Of a stretch of DNA of 64,000 nucleotides, positions 44,396 to 55,653 are shown piece after piece. Source of the stretch: Ilex aquifolium (taxonomy: Eukaryota > Streptophyta > Magnoliopsida > Aquifoliales > Aquifoliaceae). Numbering within the stretch: the first letter of the stretch is position 1; every line of letters starts with the position of its first letter. The stretch covers positions 10,078,960 through 10,142,959 of the forward strand of contig OX637409.1 in NCBI GenBank assembly GCA_951799425.1, in the 5' to 3' direction. Below the pieces are notes generated by a model that did no database searches, had not been told where the DNA came from, and was given only the letters and a program-made list of their open reading frames with translations. A program made the position numbers and the translations under genes.

Positions 44396-45948
44396 TCAGG
44401 GCGACTCCGCCCTCTCCTCGGCTACCCTCCGCCGGGGCCTTTGGTCAATGAACTCCCCAAGGTGGCCATCCCGGACCAACTGCTCGAGGAAGGCCTTGTA
44501 CGCCTTGCAGTCCTTAGTCATATGGCCAAAATCCCTATGATAGGAACATCTGGCTGTTGAGTCTCTCGTGGCCGGGTCACCTAACATTTTGGGGGCCATC
44601 TGAAATAAGGTTGGTACCTTATCTTTCTCAGCATCCTATAAATTGGTTCTTTAAAAACCGTGTTAACCCCTTGGAAGGACAAGCGGTTTGGTGGCGAAGT
44701 GGGTGCACTCCTCCGAGATGGCTGTTCTCTCTCTTTCTCTCTTTTCCTTGGCGCCGGGGCTCTGTTCTCGGGAACAGTGGTCTCTTCCTCAACTCGCGCG
44801 TACTTGTCTATGCGCGCCATCAGGTCCTTCATGTCCTCAGGAACCTTCTTAGTAAGAGACCTGTATAGGCCAGTGTCCCGGGACAACCCCAGCCTAAAAG
44901 ACGCTGTGGCCATTGCCTCCGAGCACGCGTCCACCTCATTAACCTCCTCCCAGTACCGTATTGCATACTGTCGGAGGGATTCCCCGTTTTTTCGCCTAAG
45001 TGTCAGCAAGGCGCCAATGTCTTTCGGCCTTCTAGTGCTGGTAATGAATCGCGCCTTGAAGAGCTCAGCCATTTGCCTCCAAGACTTAATGCTCTCCGGG
45101 GCCAAACTTTCATACCACTTCATAGCGGTATCTCCCAGGCTCATGGAGAAAACTCGGCATAACACCCCTTGGTCGGTGTCATAAATTGACATTAGTTGCT
45201 TGTAATGCCGAAGGTGACTCTCAGGATCGGTTCTCCCATCATACACCTTGAATCGGGGGACAGCAAACCTCTTGGGCATTTCAGTTTCCCTAATAGACCG
45301 CACAAAAGGAGAAGAGACCTGCTCATCATCTCCCATGGGCTGCGGTTCTCGGCCCCTATCGGCAGGGTGCTCTCGGGGGTATCTAGCCTCCCTTGGCCCC
45401 CTTGCGGTAGATTCTGCCTGAGATCCCGTAGACATGGCATCTCGGGGAATCCCACGACGAAGGTCCCACCACGAAAGGCCTGTACCGTGGCGATCTTCTC
45501 TGGACCCTTCGGCGGGCGCATGCTTCCCCCAATCTCGTGGATTTTGTCTATCGGCTGAGCGTCCACGCCGATTTCTCTCGGGGGTGTCAGGCCTCTCCCT
45601 CCTGTACTCCCCTCGGCTAGGACTTCGACTCTCTGGTTCTCGGGTACGCCAGCTGGCAGTTGCTGACCGTTCGAACTCTTTGAGCCTATGCTGCACCTTT
45701 GCGTTGTCTTTTTCAAATTCCTTGATGCGTTTCTCCATATGCTTCTCCACCATTTCCACAATGTCACGAGCTGAGGGGCCTTACCCCCCTGGACCCTGAT
45801 CCATAGGAAATGTCCGCTGTGAAGAACGCCCCACCCCAGCTGAGTGACCCACTAGGTCTAATTCCATAACCACCGGGAGGCGGGTAGCCTCCATATTTCT
45901 CATGCGTAAATTCCCTACCCCCTCTCCTTGGGATCGTGTGTTCACCAT
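44396..45948 (-). pseudogene. Tat gag, broken
   Basis: The probable ATG is at 45948 (MVNTRSQGEG), with an in-frame TAA near 45781. The main open frame (45759-44581) has an Arg/Glu/Ser-rich N-terminal half, then the capsid-type region (MPKRFAVPRFKVYDGRTDPE, SMSLGDTAMKWYESLAPESI, FKARFITS, LRQYAIRYWEEVNEV). A one-base frameshift near 44590 leads into the zinc-knuckle segment RCSYHRDFGHMTKDCKAYK (44599-44396). Gag forms the virus-like particle in which reverse transcription occurs; this copy cannot make one. Confidence 0.9.
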
Positions 45949-45980
45949 GACACAACCGCTACAAGGGAAATGTTGTATGT

Positions 45981-46000
45981 TCCCACAGACGGTGCCAAAT
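45981..46000 (-). promoter_or_regulatory. Primer-binding site of the Tat element
   Basis: Directly downstream of the 5' LTR in element orientation: ATTTGGCACCGTCTGTGGGA. Position and TGG start fit a tRNA primer site; I do not assign the tRNA. Confidence 0.75.
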
Positions 46001-46780
46001 TGCAAGGGATATTTCCTGCAATCAATGTGAGATAGCGATTGAACTGTTGGCGAACCCTGAAACAACCACAAGGTTAGGAAAAAAGGGAGTCAGGCGCACG
46101 CCCGACTTATCCCCTCCGAAGCTTAAGTCAGTAAGGGTGGGAGGATGAAGCTCTATTGAATGTGTTCTGATTCGAGTTTCCGTACCTTTGTTCATTTTTT
46201 TGAGGGATATTTATACCTGGACTTGTAATGATTGCTCTGACACAGAGGTCATCTCAGCATTTAATGCCCTTCTCAATTACCCATGCGCAATGAGTGATTC
46301 CTACCTGGATTCCCGTGTCATCAATGCTCGGGGGAGGGAACTAGTCCTCGGAGCCATGCCGAGAACCTCCAGCTATCCCCGAGTACTCGAGTGCCTATGA
46401 ACGACGTCTAACACCTACTCCCGAGTAGTCGGCGTCTAGGGGCAAACACCCCCTACCTCTATGCTCGGCGTATTAGCCATTAATGCACCCACTCATAATT
46501 GTCAGTTTGGGTCTTCGAGGGTGCAGAGACTCATTAAATGCTCTGTCTGAGTCACTCACGTCTCCATAAATGCTGGGTCGCATTGCATTAATTGCTGGTG
46601 TCAGAAGCTTATACTCCGCTCCACGAAACCATCCCTCGTCGGCTCTCCACCTTGTTGTCGGCGCTGATCACACCACTCGGAGTCGGCTCCATTCCTCGGC
46701 GTCAGCTCTTATGGCTTCATAACAGCTACACCTGCACACGTGTCGCCTGGGGGTCTGCTAAGCCGCCTTGAGTCCCTCCA
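46001..46780 (-). repeat. 5' LTR of the Tat element (780 bp)
   Basis: Same length as the 3' LTR, with about 16 mismatches, mostly transitions. It starts TGGAGGGACTC on the minus strand and ends ATCCCTTGCA, followed by the primer site. Confidence 0.95.
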
Positions 46781-46840
46781 GTGAGTTTTAGTTCTTATTG
46801 CAAGGCATAATGTTTTTACAATTGGTGATCTATTTGAATA

Positions 46841-47456
46841 CTAGTCATAATTCGTGCTTGAAGGTACGATAAAACTTAAAATTCGAACGCCTAAAAAAAT
46901 TTATTCTATTATATTAAATAATAAATTTTTTTCTTCATTTATTTGATTACATCATTTAAAATCTATGTTTATCTATTATTTTTAACTATATTAAATAATA
47001 AATTTTTTTCTTCATTTCTTTGATTACATCATTTAAAATCTATGTTTATCTATTATTTTCAACTATATTAAATAATAATTTTTTTTTTTGCTTCATTTGT
47101 TTGATTACATCATTTAAAATCTATGTTTATCCATTATTTTCTTAAAAATTATCAACAATTTTTTTTTCAAAATATATAATTCGACAAAAATTTCTCAACA
47201 TACGTATACTATCGTGTATGGATAATATTTGAAATAAAAATTATATTAAACTATAAATTAATCAAATATTAAAATAATTGGACATGTGATATAAATGAGT
47301 GATATGATATTTTTGGGGGAAAATGAGTAGGAGATAAAATTCAACTTATGAGCTATTAAAATAATTGGACATGAGATAAAAATGAGTGATGTAATATTTT
47401 TGGGGGAAAAAATGTGTAGGATAAAATTCAACTTATCATCTATCTTATTATATAGA
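46841..47456 (-). mobile_element. Helitron, family 2, with internal tandem repeats (616 bp)
   Basis: On minus, 5' A|TCTATATAATAAGAT at 47456; 3' hairpin GTACCTTCAAGCACGAATTATGACTAG|T at 46841. The interior has three tandem copies of a 65-70-bp unit (CTTCATTTATTTGATTACAT..., about 46905-47145) and a two-fold repeat containing GTGATATGATATTTTTGGGG. It is a relative of 19448-19822, lengthened by these duplications. Confidence 0.87.
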
Positions 47457-48382
47457 TAGGTTTTATATTTTTTTATTGTTGGTTACTTTATACATTCTTT
47501 GATGGCAATTTTTAATGGAAATTTTTTGATTACTTTCTCTACCAAACATGGTATTATTTTATAACAACTACATTAATTAAGGATGTATAAAATAAATAAT
47601 TACATTCCTATCTATCTATATGTGGGAGCCAAGGACTAAGGAGGGCAATTGTTGGGACCAAGCCAGTGCAACTGCCGGTCGGCACTAGTAAGGCCTAGTT
47701 GCTACTGCCTACTTGTTATTGCCTAGTTATTACTGTCTAGCTACTACTACCTAGTTTCTGATGTTCACTTGTCACAACCTAGCTGTTACTGTCAATCGGC
47801 ACTAGTGAAATGGGGGTCTTTGCACGAGCCTATTCGCAACTACTAAAGCTTCACTACTCAGCTAAGATCCTACCAAAAAAATAGAGTCCTAGTCCAACTC
47901 TACTATGAGTATTAAGGGACTAGTGATACGGTTAACAGCGCCTCCTGACAAGCATATTGGTTCCTTCAATCTAGAACCTAGTATCCTAGTGTGATCCTAC
48001 CTCAAATAAGTAGGAGTCGGAGATAAGGATCTAGAACCAAGAGTCCTAATCTAACTCTACTTCGTGCATCTGGGGCCTAGTGACAAGGTTGAGCCAATCA
48101 ATCAAAGTTCAGGTTCCTTTGGGATACATTTCTCTATTGCTATAAATAAAGGCCTCTGGATACCAGGTAAATCATTCAATCCGAACCTATTCACTCAATA
48201 CTACTCTCTGACTTGTGATATTATTTAAGCGTCGGAGTTCCTTTAGCCGCCTCCGATCATCAGTTCACCTAAGTGTTCTCTTGTCTTGCAGGTTCCACGA
48301 GGCTTCTTCATCATCCTCTTCGTCCATACGAGGTGGTTACTCTTTGTGTGAAGTTATTCCCTCACACTTATACATAATATAT
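47457..48382 (+). mobile_element. LTR remnant, Ty3/gypsy-like
   Basis: A purine-rich stretch (CTAAGGAGGGCAAT, about 47636-47649) is followed by TGTTGGGACC, a plausible LTR start at 47650. CTATAAATAAAGG at about 48138-48150 looks like the LTR TATA box. CTCTGACTTGTGATATTATTTAAGCGTCGGAG then resembles the R/U5 of gypsy LTRs, also seen in the solo LTR at 57346-58466. The end is near ...TTCCCTCACA (about 48366). No second LTR or target duplication was found. The first half has loosely repeated CTAGTTRYTACTGCCTA words. Confidence 0.55.
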
Positions 48383-48860
48383 GGAATAAACTACACATAT
48401 GACCATCAAACTATGACTCTTGTGTTAATTAAGCCCTGAACTTTTTTTTTTTTTGTGTCAATTGAACCCCTAAACTCTCAAATTATATCAATTAAACCAT
48501 TCTATTTGCCTCTGTTAGATTTTCTAACGAAAAATGGAGAAATGTGTTACTCACGTGACACAAATGAGTTAGAGTAAACTACACATATGACGCTCAAATT
48601 ATGACCCTTGTGTCAATTAAGCTACTGAACTTTTTTTTATATCAATTGAGCCCCTAAACTCTCTAATTGTATCAATTAAACCATTTTGTCTTTTTATGCC
48701 ATATGGTCACGTGAGTGGCATACTCTAACGGAGGCAGACAGAATGACTCAATTGACACAATTAGAAAGTTCAGGGACTAAATTGACACAAAAAAAAAAAA
48801 GTTCAGAGACTTAATTGACACAAAGATCATAATTTAAAGGTCAATTGTGTAGTTTACTCT
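48383..48860. mobile_element. MITE with GTAAACTACACA inverted ends (478 bp)
   Basis: Left GGAATAAACTACACATATGACC; right complement AGAGTAAACTACACAATTGACC. A third internal copy (AGAGTAAACTACACATATGACG) lies near 48572. The flanks share AATATAT (48376-48382 and 48861-48867). The interior repeats GTGTCAATTAAG and GAACTTTTTTTT words. No coding potential. Confidence 0.75.
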
Positions 48861-49209
48861 AATATATAACAATGTAGTTGGTTTAGATGAGCTCCAAAAT
48901 CTCATCCCAATTATTTTGAAAATTTTATTTTTTAAATTGCCAAATTTGATTTGGTTTTGTCATTGATCCTTTTTTTTTTTGTCGTAATATAAATTTCATT
49001 AAAATAAAAAGCATAACTTTTTACATAGTAAAATTACCCTATACCTATCCTAGCTTCCTTGAGCAGAATTTGCTTCAATTGCGGTGGACGGGATGATAAT
49101 CAGTGAGGGAAAAGGGGTGAGAGAGTTCCTTGTCTGGTCAACTTCGCCACTCTGTGAGTTGCTTGGTTGATTGTCCTCTTAGTGAAGTAAAAGGAGACTT
49201 GGGGTAATT

Positions 49210-50979
49210 GATGTGTATAGTCAAATGTCTTGTTGAATTGCCTCAATTTCCCTTATAGCTACTGCTGGTCCTTGGTTGATGGAGTCAATCAAATTTTTGG
49301 AATTTGATTCTATGATCACTGCTTGATATCCATTCTGATTAGCCATCATGCATGCTATCCTCACTGTAGTAGCCACAGCCACCAACGGCGAGGCGACTAT
49401 TATATTTGATGAACTCCCGTTAATCAATTTTTCATCATGGTTATGTGCTATAGTCGCACATGCACTATTCTTGGATGTTTGCACGTAGGCTCCATCACAG
49501 TTAATTTTCAGCCAACCCACTAGAGGTGGAGTCCATACGGCTTCTAATCGAGGTGAGCTTGACTGAGATTCTTCATCTGTTTATCAGTTGCAACTCTGTA
49601 TTGGTTGTAATTGCTTGATTAACCACAAGCCCGTAGTTTGGTTGTTGACGACGATAAATCCATTCATTGTGTCCTTTCCATATGAACCAACAAAAGTAGG
49701 CTAACATATCCTGTTGTTCAGTGCTTCCCGAGCTTACCAGTTCTTCTAATTGCTACATTAACTAGGTCTCCATCATTGTGATCTTGAACATGTCTACGTG
49801 TATCCTCAGTGGAGATTCTTACCATACTTTAGTAGCCCAAAGGCAGAGCAAAAAAAAATGTTTCATAGTCTCCTCCTCATCTGGGCATACAGGGTTGTGA
49901 GTAATCTTTCTTTTCCAAAAGACTCATGTTGTGGCTAGCACTCCATGTTATAGTTTCCACATTAATGATTGTCCCTTCGGAGACACCTTCAATTCACAGA
50001 TCATTTTCCATAGGCCCTTAGGGATTTGGTAAGAAGAGCTTGCTGCATCATTATTAGTGACCTTTGGGGACTTTGTAAAAGATGATAATCTCTCCTCACT
50101 GAATACAAACCTGATTTTGTGTAAGCCCATTTGAGAGTGTCCTGCTGGTTTGTCTCTCCCAATGGTATTTCGAAGATTTGTGTAGATGTTTCTGGAGGGA
50201 AAGTATTTCGGATGAGCTCAGCGTTCCATCTTTTGCTAGGCTGCTGGATTAGTTCTTGAACTCTGGAGAGATTGCTTTGAGTATTGTTCAATATCTGCTG
50301 ATGGCCTGGCACCGATTGATCCTCCCATCATCTTATATTACTGTCATTCCCTACCTTCCAAATACATCCCCTTCATCAGCACATCCTTCTCTTGTAGGAT
50401 ACTTTTCCAAATCCACGAATTGATGGCCTTCAGATTAACCTCCCACAATGGTTTTCCTTGACAATACTTGGTCTGCAATACCTTAACCCATAGTGATTCT
50501 GGGTTTTGTATGAATCTCCATAGTTGTTTAGTTAGTAGTGCCTTATCGAAGTCTTCTAGGTCTCTAAAACCTAGGCCTCCCTCCCTGTTGCTTTTAGTTT
50601 CGCCTAAAGTCTTGTTCCACCAAAATCTCTGTATACTAGTTGTTATCTCTTGACAGAAGGTCTTGGGAAATTTGAATATTGATATAGCATAGGCTGGTAT
50701 AGCCTGTACCACAGCTTTGATGAGTACCTCCCTTCCTGAGTGATTCAAAAATCTTCCTTTCCATCCTGCTACTTTCGCTAGGATCCTTTCTTTTATCCAT
50801 GCAAGGATTTGCCTCTTTGATCTTCCTCACTCCATAACAAGCCCTAGATATTTCTCTGCCTTTTGTGCTAGTGAAATTCTGATAAACTGAGCCCAGTTCT
50901 TGTTGGTGATGCATTGGGGTATTTGTGACTGAAAGTAACGGCAGATTTGTTTAGGTTGATTAACTGGCCTGTAGCATAG
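49210..50979 (-). pseudogene. LINE RT C-terminus, zf-RVT and RNase H, broken
   Basis: In reading order: YYATGQLINLNKSAVTFSHK (RT end, beginning at the MULE junction and continuing past 52336 as AECNALMDIF); a thumb/connection part (GREVLIKAVVQAIPAYAISI, FWWNKTLGETKSNREGGLGF, CQGKPLWEVNLKAINSWIWK); a zf-RVT-like part (KWAYTKSGLYSVRRDYHLL); and a C-terminal RNase H (GWLKINCDGAYVQTSKNSAC, AVIIESNSKNLIDSI). The RNase H motif has ESNSK where ESDSK is usual, losing a catalytic Asp. Frameshifts and stops separate the parts, so no protein is made. Confidence 0.85.
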
Positions 50980-50988
50980 TACTATCTA

Positions 50989-52056
50989 GGGTTTTTTAGG
51001 TGTGGGTACAATTTTTTAGACTTATTTAGACAAAAGTGTATGGATAAGTTGTTTATTCCATTAAGTACAATTTTTATAAAACTTTTTGTGTTTAGGTACA
51101 AAATTCAAATGAATTAAAATCTTTTTCACCTAAACATCCTTCCTTAATTTATACATTCTTAATTGGCAGTTATATATCTAATCAAATATGTAAAGATTTC
51201 ATTAGATTCTTTCACTATCTCTCCCCTATTTTCTCTCCATCTCTCTCTCTCTTTCCCCTTTACTTTCCCTATCTCTCCCCTATTTTCTCTCTATATCTAT
51301 CATTGATAATTTATTTTATTTTCAAATATGTAAATATTTGATTTATTTTTTCATCTCTCTCCCCTATTTTCTCTCTCTCCCCTTATTTTCTATAACCATT
51401 TCGCTCTCTCCCTATTTTCTCTCTTTATTTATATCAACATTACAACAATATAATTACACTAATCAGTTACACCAATCAGTTACAATTGTCTTATAATACA
51501 CCAAACAGTTATTCATACATTCTAATAAACCAAACAGTTACACCAAACAATTACACAAATTTATAATATCAACTCAATTTGTCATTCAGTTGTTTACATA
51601 AACTTAATAGTTGCACTATTTAGTATCGCGACATCGTTACACCAATCATATATATCAAATTTAGTATAATGATAAAGTCTTTTGTGTAATGATAAACCCA
51701 ATTTGGTGTATATAATTGATGTAACCATGGCGTGATACTAAATGATGTAACTCTTTGATTTATGTAAATAAAAAAATGACAAATTGAGTTGGTGTTGTAA
51801 TTTCATATAATTGTTTAGTATAACTGTTTAGTTTATTAGAACACATGAGTAACTGTTTAGTGTATTATAGAGTAATTATAACTAATTGGTGTAACTGATT
51901 AGTATAATTGTGTTGTGTAACATAGATATAAGGAGAGAGAAAAAGGGAGAGAATAAGGAAATAAGGGGAGAAGAAGTGAGAGAGAGAGAAAAAATAAGGG
52001 GAGAGAGAGATGAAAAAATTAAATCAAATGTTTACATATTTAAATTTTTTTTATCA

Positions 52057-52132
<76 letters not shown>

Positions 52133-52327
52133 GAGAGAGAGAAATAGATAGAGAGAAAATAGGAAAGAGAGAGTGAAAGAGTAATGAAGAGAGAGGAGAA
52201 AGAGTAATGGAGTAATAAATACCCTTTTAATCTTTTTTCAAAAAAATGCACTTAGGGAAAAATAAGTTTTTTTAATGTAGTTTAACTCAAATAAGTCTAA
52301 ATTTTTGTACCGGCTTCTAAATTACCC
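50989..52327. mobile_element. Foldback MULE copy 2 (1339 bp), inserted in the LINE
   Basis: The flanks TACTATCTA (50980-50988) and TAGTATCTA (52328-52336) are a 9-bp duplication with one mismatch. Left end GGGTTTTTTAGGTGTGGG; right end complement GGGTAATTTAGAAGCCGG; both continue TACAAWWWTTTAGACTTATTT. The whole element is nearly one inverted repeat: AATCAGTTACACCAATCAGT near 51462 faces its reverse complement near 51890, with a centre about 51680. It includes a (GA)n tract at 52062-52140. No gene. Confidence 0.92.
52062..52140 (+). repeat. (GA)n microsatellite inside the foldback MULE
   Basis: About 39 GA units with one C interruption (GCGA). The resulting Leu/Ser open frame on minus is an artefact. 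Confidence 0.9.
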
Positions 52328-52835
52328 TAGTATCTATTGAAGATATCCATAAGGGCATTACATTCTGCATTTGTTGTTGTGGAAGAGAATATTGATAGGA
52401 TAACTTAATTGATCTTTTTTGAATCCTCGCCTTTGTCATTGATCCTTTTTGAATAACTTAATTCCTCATTAATAAGATAACTCCTAAAATTTCTCAGATG
52501 TCCCAAGTTTTTCTTTCATAAGATAACTTAATTGTGACTGAAAGAATGTACTTATGAAACTTTCCCTCATTAAAAAATTAATTTTTTAAATTTAAAATTA
52601 TTTAATGCATTAATCTCATCAAATTATATCATTTCATGTGGCTTATGTAACTAGCAATTGCTCATACAAAACGACTGTGTTTCATCCTCCTTTTTTTTGT
52701 CAGTATTTCATCCTCCTTAATCTAACATAATAATGAATAATTTTACAAAAAATATTATGGTCAGGATCAGCGTGGGATGAGGGGTGGCAACAGGGGTGTA
52801 CGGATGGTAGGATTGTAATGGAAGAAATTAAAAAT

Positions 52836-52862
52836 ATTGTGCATCGCACATGGCTCTGCTAG
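52836..52862 (+). mobile_element. Helitron 3' terminus
   Basis: Hairpin TTGTGCATCGCACA, then TGGCTCTGCTAG|T: a short GC-rich stem followed by 3' CTAG and flanking T. This is a different Helitron family from those above. The matching 5' end was not identified, so the body (probably to the left) is undefined. Confidence 0.6.
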
Positions 52863-53103
52863 TGTAATTATATTGCAATGTGGCTGAAGATTTTTTAGAA
52901 TTTCGCATTTTTGGTTCGACAACAAGGTGATCTCATTTAGAGATTTTCTATATTCATTTGGTCTTACATCAATGGGATTATCTAATAGTTCTATTAAATT
53001 GGGTGGTTTTGATTTCTATATTCATTCAAGTTCAATAATTGCTATTAATTGCAGGTTTTCTTCTACTTGTTTGTGTTGGAAATTTAATTGGGTTCAACTT
53101 TTT

Positions 53104-53131
53104 AATTGACGCTTTTATGCCTTTAAGCATG
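53104..53131 (+). mobile_element. Degenerate Helitron 3' terminus
   Basis: TTTATGCCTTTAAGCATGG (stem ATGC/GCAT) then ATAATTACTAA|T. It resembles a decayed form of the CTGTGCC/GGCACAG-CTAG end found elsewhere in the window. Confidence 0.45.
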
Positions 53132-54252
53132 GATAATTACTAATTTATTCATGGATAACACAAACTCTTCTTTTCTGATTCTAAGGTATATGGTTCCTGC
53201 AAGGAAGAATTGATCGAGGTCTTATCATCAATACACAAATTATATCTGAATCTTCATTAAGCTCTGATATATATAAAACTCTTTCCAACCAGATTCTTTA
53301 TGTGTATCAGCACTGTTGAAAATGAAGTATCATAATAAATATTAAAACTGATTATCCTAATTTCCTGTCATTAGATAATAAATCACTTCCCTCAAAATGC
53401 CCCTACTACTCTCATGGTAGATATCTATTAACACCATGATCTTCCATTATAAAGCCTCCCACGCTTGTGTACCTTAATTGTCAAAAAAAACAAAAAAAAT
53501 GCCAAATAAAAAATTCTGTAATTTTAAAGGTCACATATAGTATATATAAATTTCTAACTTATAAAAAAGTGTATGAATAACTGTTTTGAATGACAAAAAA
53601 ACATCTGAATATTTATTATGTATAAAAAAAATAATCAAATTAGGTGACAAATGACTTGAGAGAAGCCTTCTCTCCCACTTTAATTTTTTCTTATAATTTT
53701 TAATTATTTAATTATCACACATGATTTTAACCAATTATATTTTAACATGTCTCACTACTCTTTTACCCCACTAATTAATTATCACTCATTTAAAAAAATT
53801 TAAAAATCAGCCATAAATATAAAAAATTTTAAAAATATATTTTTACCACCATAAATTTTTAGAATTATTTTAACACACTAATTTTTCATAATTTTTTGTC
53901 CAACTTTTCTAACGGGATGATAAGAATAAAAAAAAAAAAGTAAGAGAAAAGAGAACAGGGAGGAAAGGGGGAGTTCACAAATAAATAAATAAATCCAAAC
54001 AATATTAGGCAATTTGACACAAATTTAATTAAACATATCTGGATAAAATTAACAAATACTTAACATAGAATCCAAAATAACACAATCCAGACTCAAGACA
54101 CAAAATATGTGTAGTTTAGGGCAAACCAAAGAGATAAATACATAAAAATAGTTCAATCAATTTGAAAAAGAAAGAAAAAAATTTAAAAACAAAAACAAAT
54201 TGAAATAATATAAAACTAAGGAAGTTATCAGAGATGAAATCAACTCAGTCAC
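53132..54252. other. AT-rich intergenic DNA, no gene seen
   Basis: No recognisable coding sequence or paired terminal repeats. Confidence 0.5.
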
Positions 54253-54255
54253 TTA

Positions 54256-54455
54256 GGGTGCGCTTGGTAACGTTTTTATTTTTATGTTTTTTTTTTATAA
54301 AAAAAAAAGAACTAATTTTTTTTTTTTTTTGTGATAAAAATTAAAAATATAAAACATGTTTGGTACTCATTTATATTTAAAAAATTATAAAAACAAAAAT
54401 AAAAAACATGTTTGGTATTATATATTTTGAGTAATAGTTTATTTTGGGTAATAGG

Positions 54456-54491
<36 letters not shown>

Positions 54492-55240
54492 TTAATATTT
54501 TAATCCCAAATATTACTGGTGATCCTCAATTGCAGGTGTTCTTTGTGATCAACCTAAAAAAAAAATAAAAAAATGGAGATGCTCTTATTGACACTCACAG
54601 GCAAGATCTTTTGTTGGAACACGCGCACACACACACACAAACACACACACATACATATATATACACACAGATCTCTATATACAGCACACACAAACACAAA
54701 TAAACACACACACACACACACATGTAGATCTATGTAAAAATAACATCATATATGTAGATCTATGCCTATATATATATATATATATACATAGATCTATTTA
54801 TATATGGTATAAAGAAGGAAAAAGGGGGAAACGAACAAGAGAGACGATCTAGGTTTCGTCTTCGTCTTCAGCTTCAACTTCTTCGTCTTCGTTGTTGGTT
54901 TCAGGAGAGAGGAACGAGCGAGACAGAGAGAGGCAGATGAGGGAAAGAGATTAAAAAAAAAAAAGGAAAAGGGCTTTTTATAGTTGGCACAAAAAAAAGT
55001 CTCATTTTGTTGCTAATGAGATTCGAATGTTGGATCTCATTAATTGTTCACAGGAGACACGCGTGTTTTTAGTTTTGGATGTTTTAAAAAACATCATTTT
55101 TGATGTTTATAGATTTGGACCTTGTTTTTAAAACAATATGGCTTAAAAAAAAATAAAAACACTTCCCAAACATGTTATTATTTTTTCTTTTTACAAAAAG
55201 TGAAAAAAAAAACACAAACATAATGTTACCAAACAGTACC
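54256..55240. mobile_element. Tourist-like (PIF/Harbinger) element (985 bp)
   Basis: TTA duplications at 54253-54255 and 55241-55243. Left end GGGTGCGCTTGGTAACG; right end complement GGTACTGTTTGGTAACA. The interior has (TA)n near 54462-54488, CA-rich microsatellite DNA near 54620-54722, and a GA/TTC-rich block (54838-54960). On minus that block reads an acidic run ending ETNNEDEEVEAEDEDET* and may be captured host sequence. No transposase. Confidence 0.82.
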
Positions 55241-55243
55241 TTA

Positions 55244-55653
55244 GCCTGTTTGGTATGTTTTTTGGGAGGAGTTTGGATTGGATTGTCCAAACCCGAGTTT
55301 GACCCAAAGATGGGATTCAACATTCAATATTGTCTATGCCCATGTTTGGTATGTGCAGAGATATATGATTATTATAATAATATATTTGTATGTAAATGAC
55401 TATTTTACCCTTTAACCAATTTATATATATGGGGTATATAGGATATATGGGGGTATAAATGTCATTTGTATGTTAAACCCCTTAACCCCCATATGAAACC
55501 CCCCCCCCCCCCCCTGGGTTTCATGACCAGACCATCCAACGGGCTGGGTTTCCAAACCCTAGGCTAAACATGGGTTACCAAACATGGGTTTAAGGAGTTT
55601 ATTCTCCAACCCACAATCCAAACTCCTCCCAAACCCTCATACCAAACAGCCCC
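55244..55653. mobile_element. Second MITE abutting the first, GTTTGGTATG ends
   Basis: Left GCCTGTTTGGTATG then GGGAGGAGTTTGGATTG; right complement GGGGCTGTTTGGTATGAGG then GGGAGGAGTTTGGATTG. It starts right after the TTA of its neighbour. It includes a C-homopolymer of about 16 (55499-55514). The right flank is TAG, so a perfect TTA duplication is not seen. Confidence 0.7.

Larger units (their letters stand above)
35877..46780 (-). mobile_element. Ty3/gypsy LTR retrotransposon, Tat lineage (10.9 kb)
   Basis: Two 780-bp LTRs (35877-36656, 46001-46780) are flanked by the 5-bp duplication GTGAG (35872-35876, 46781-46785). gag-pol runs on the minus strand, so the right LTR is the 5' LTR. Order on minus: primer site, gag, protease, RT, RNase H, a second RNase H, integrase, 84-bp tandem repeats, antisense extra ORF, polypurine tract, 3' LTR. 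The extra RNase H, tandem repeats and extra ORF between pol and the 3' LTR are hallmarks of the Tat/Ogre/Retand group. By eye the LTRs differ at about 16 of 780 positions (about 98% identical). Several stops and frameshifts make it non-autonomous. Confidence 0.95.
48970..52430 (-). mobile_element. 5'-truncated LINE retrotransposon with nested foldback MULE
   Basis: The 14-19-bp target duplication TTTGTCATTGATCC(TTTTT) occurs at 48956-48969 and 52431-52449. On the minus strand the 3' end is an A-tract (11-12 A) next to the left duplication, as expected for target-primed reverse transcription. The reading direction holds the end of the RT domain, a zf-RVT region and an RNase H. About 1.34 kb of it is the MULE at 50989-52327; removing that restores collinear RT sequence. 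The 5' truncation excludes an endonuclease. Confidence 0.88.

Noticed and set aside
52054-52251. Leu/Ser-repeat open frame on minus
   Set aside because: Translation of a (GA)n microsatellite.
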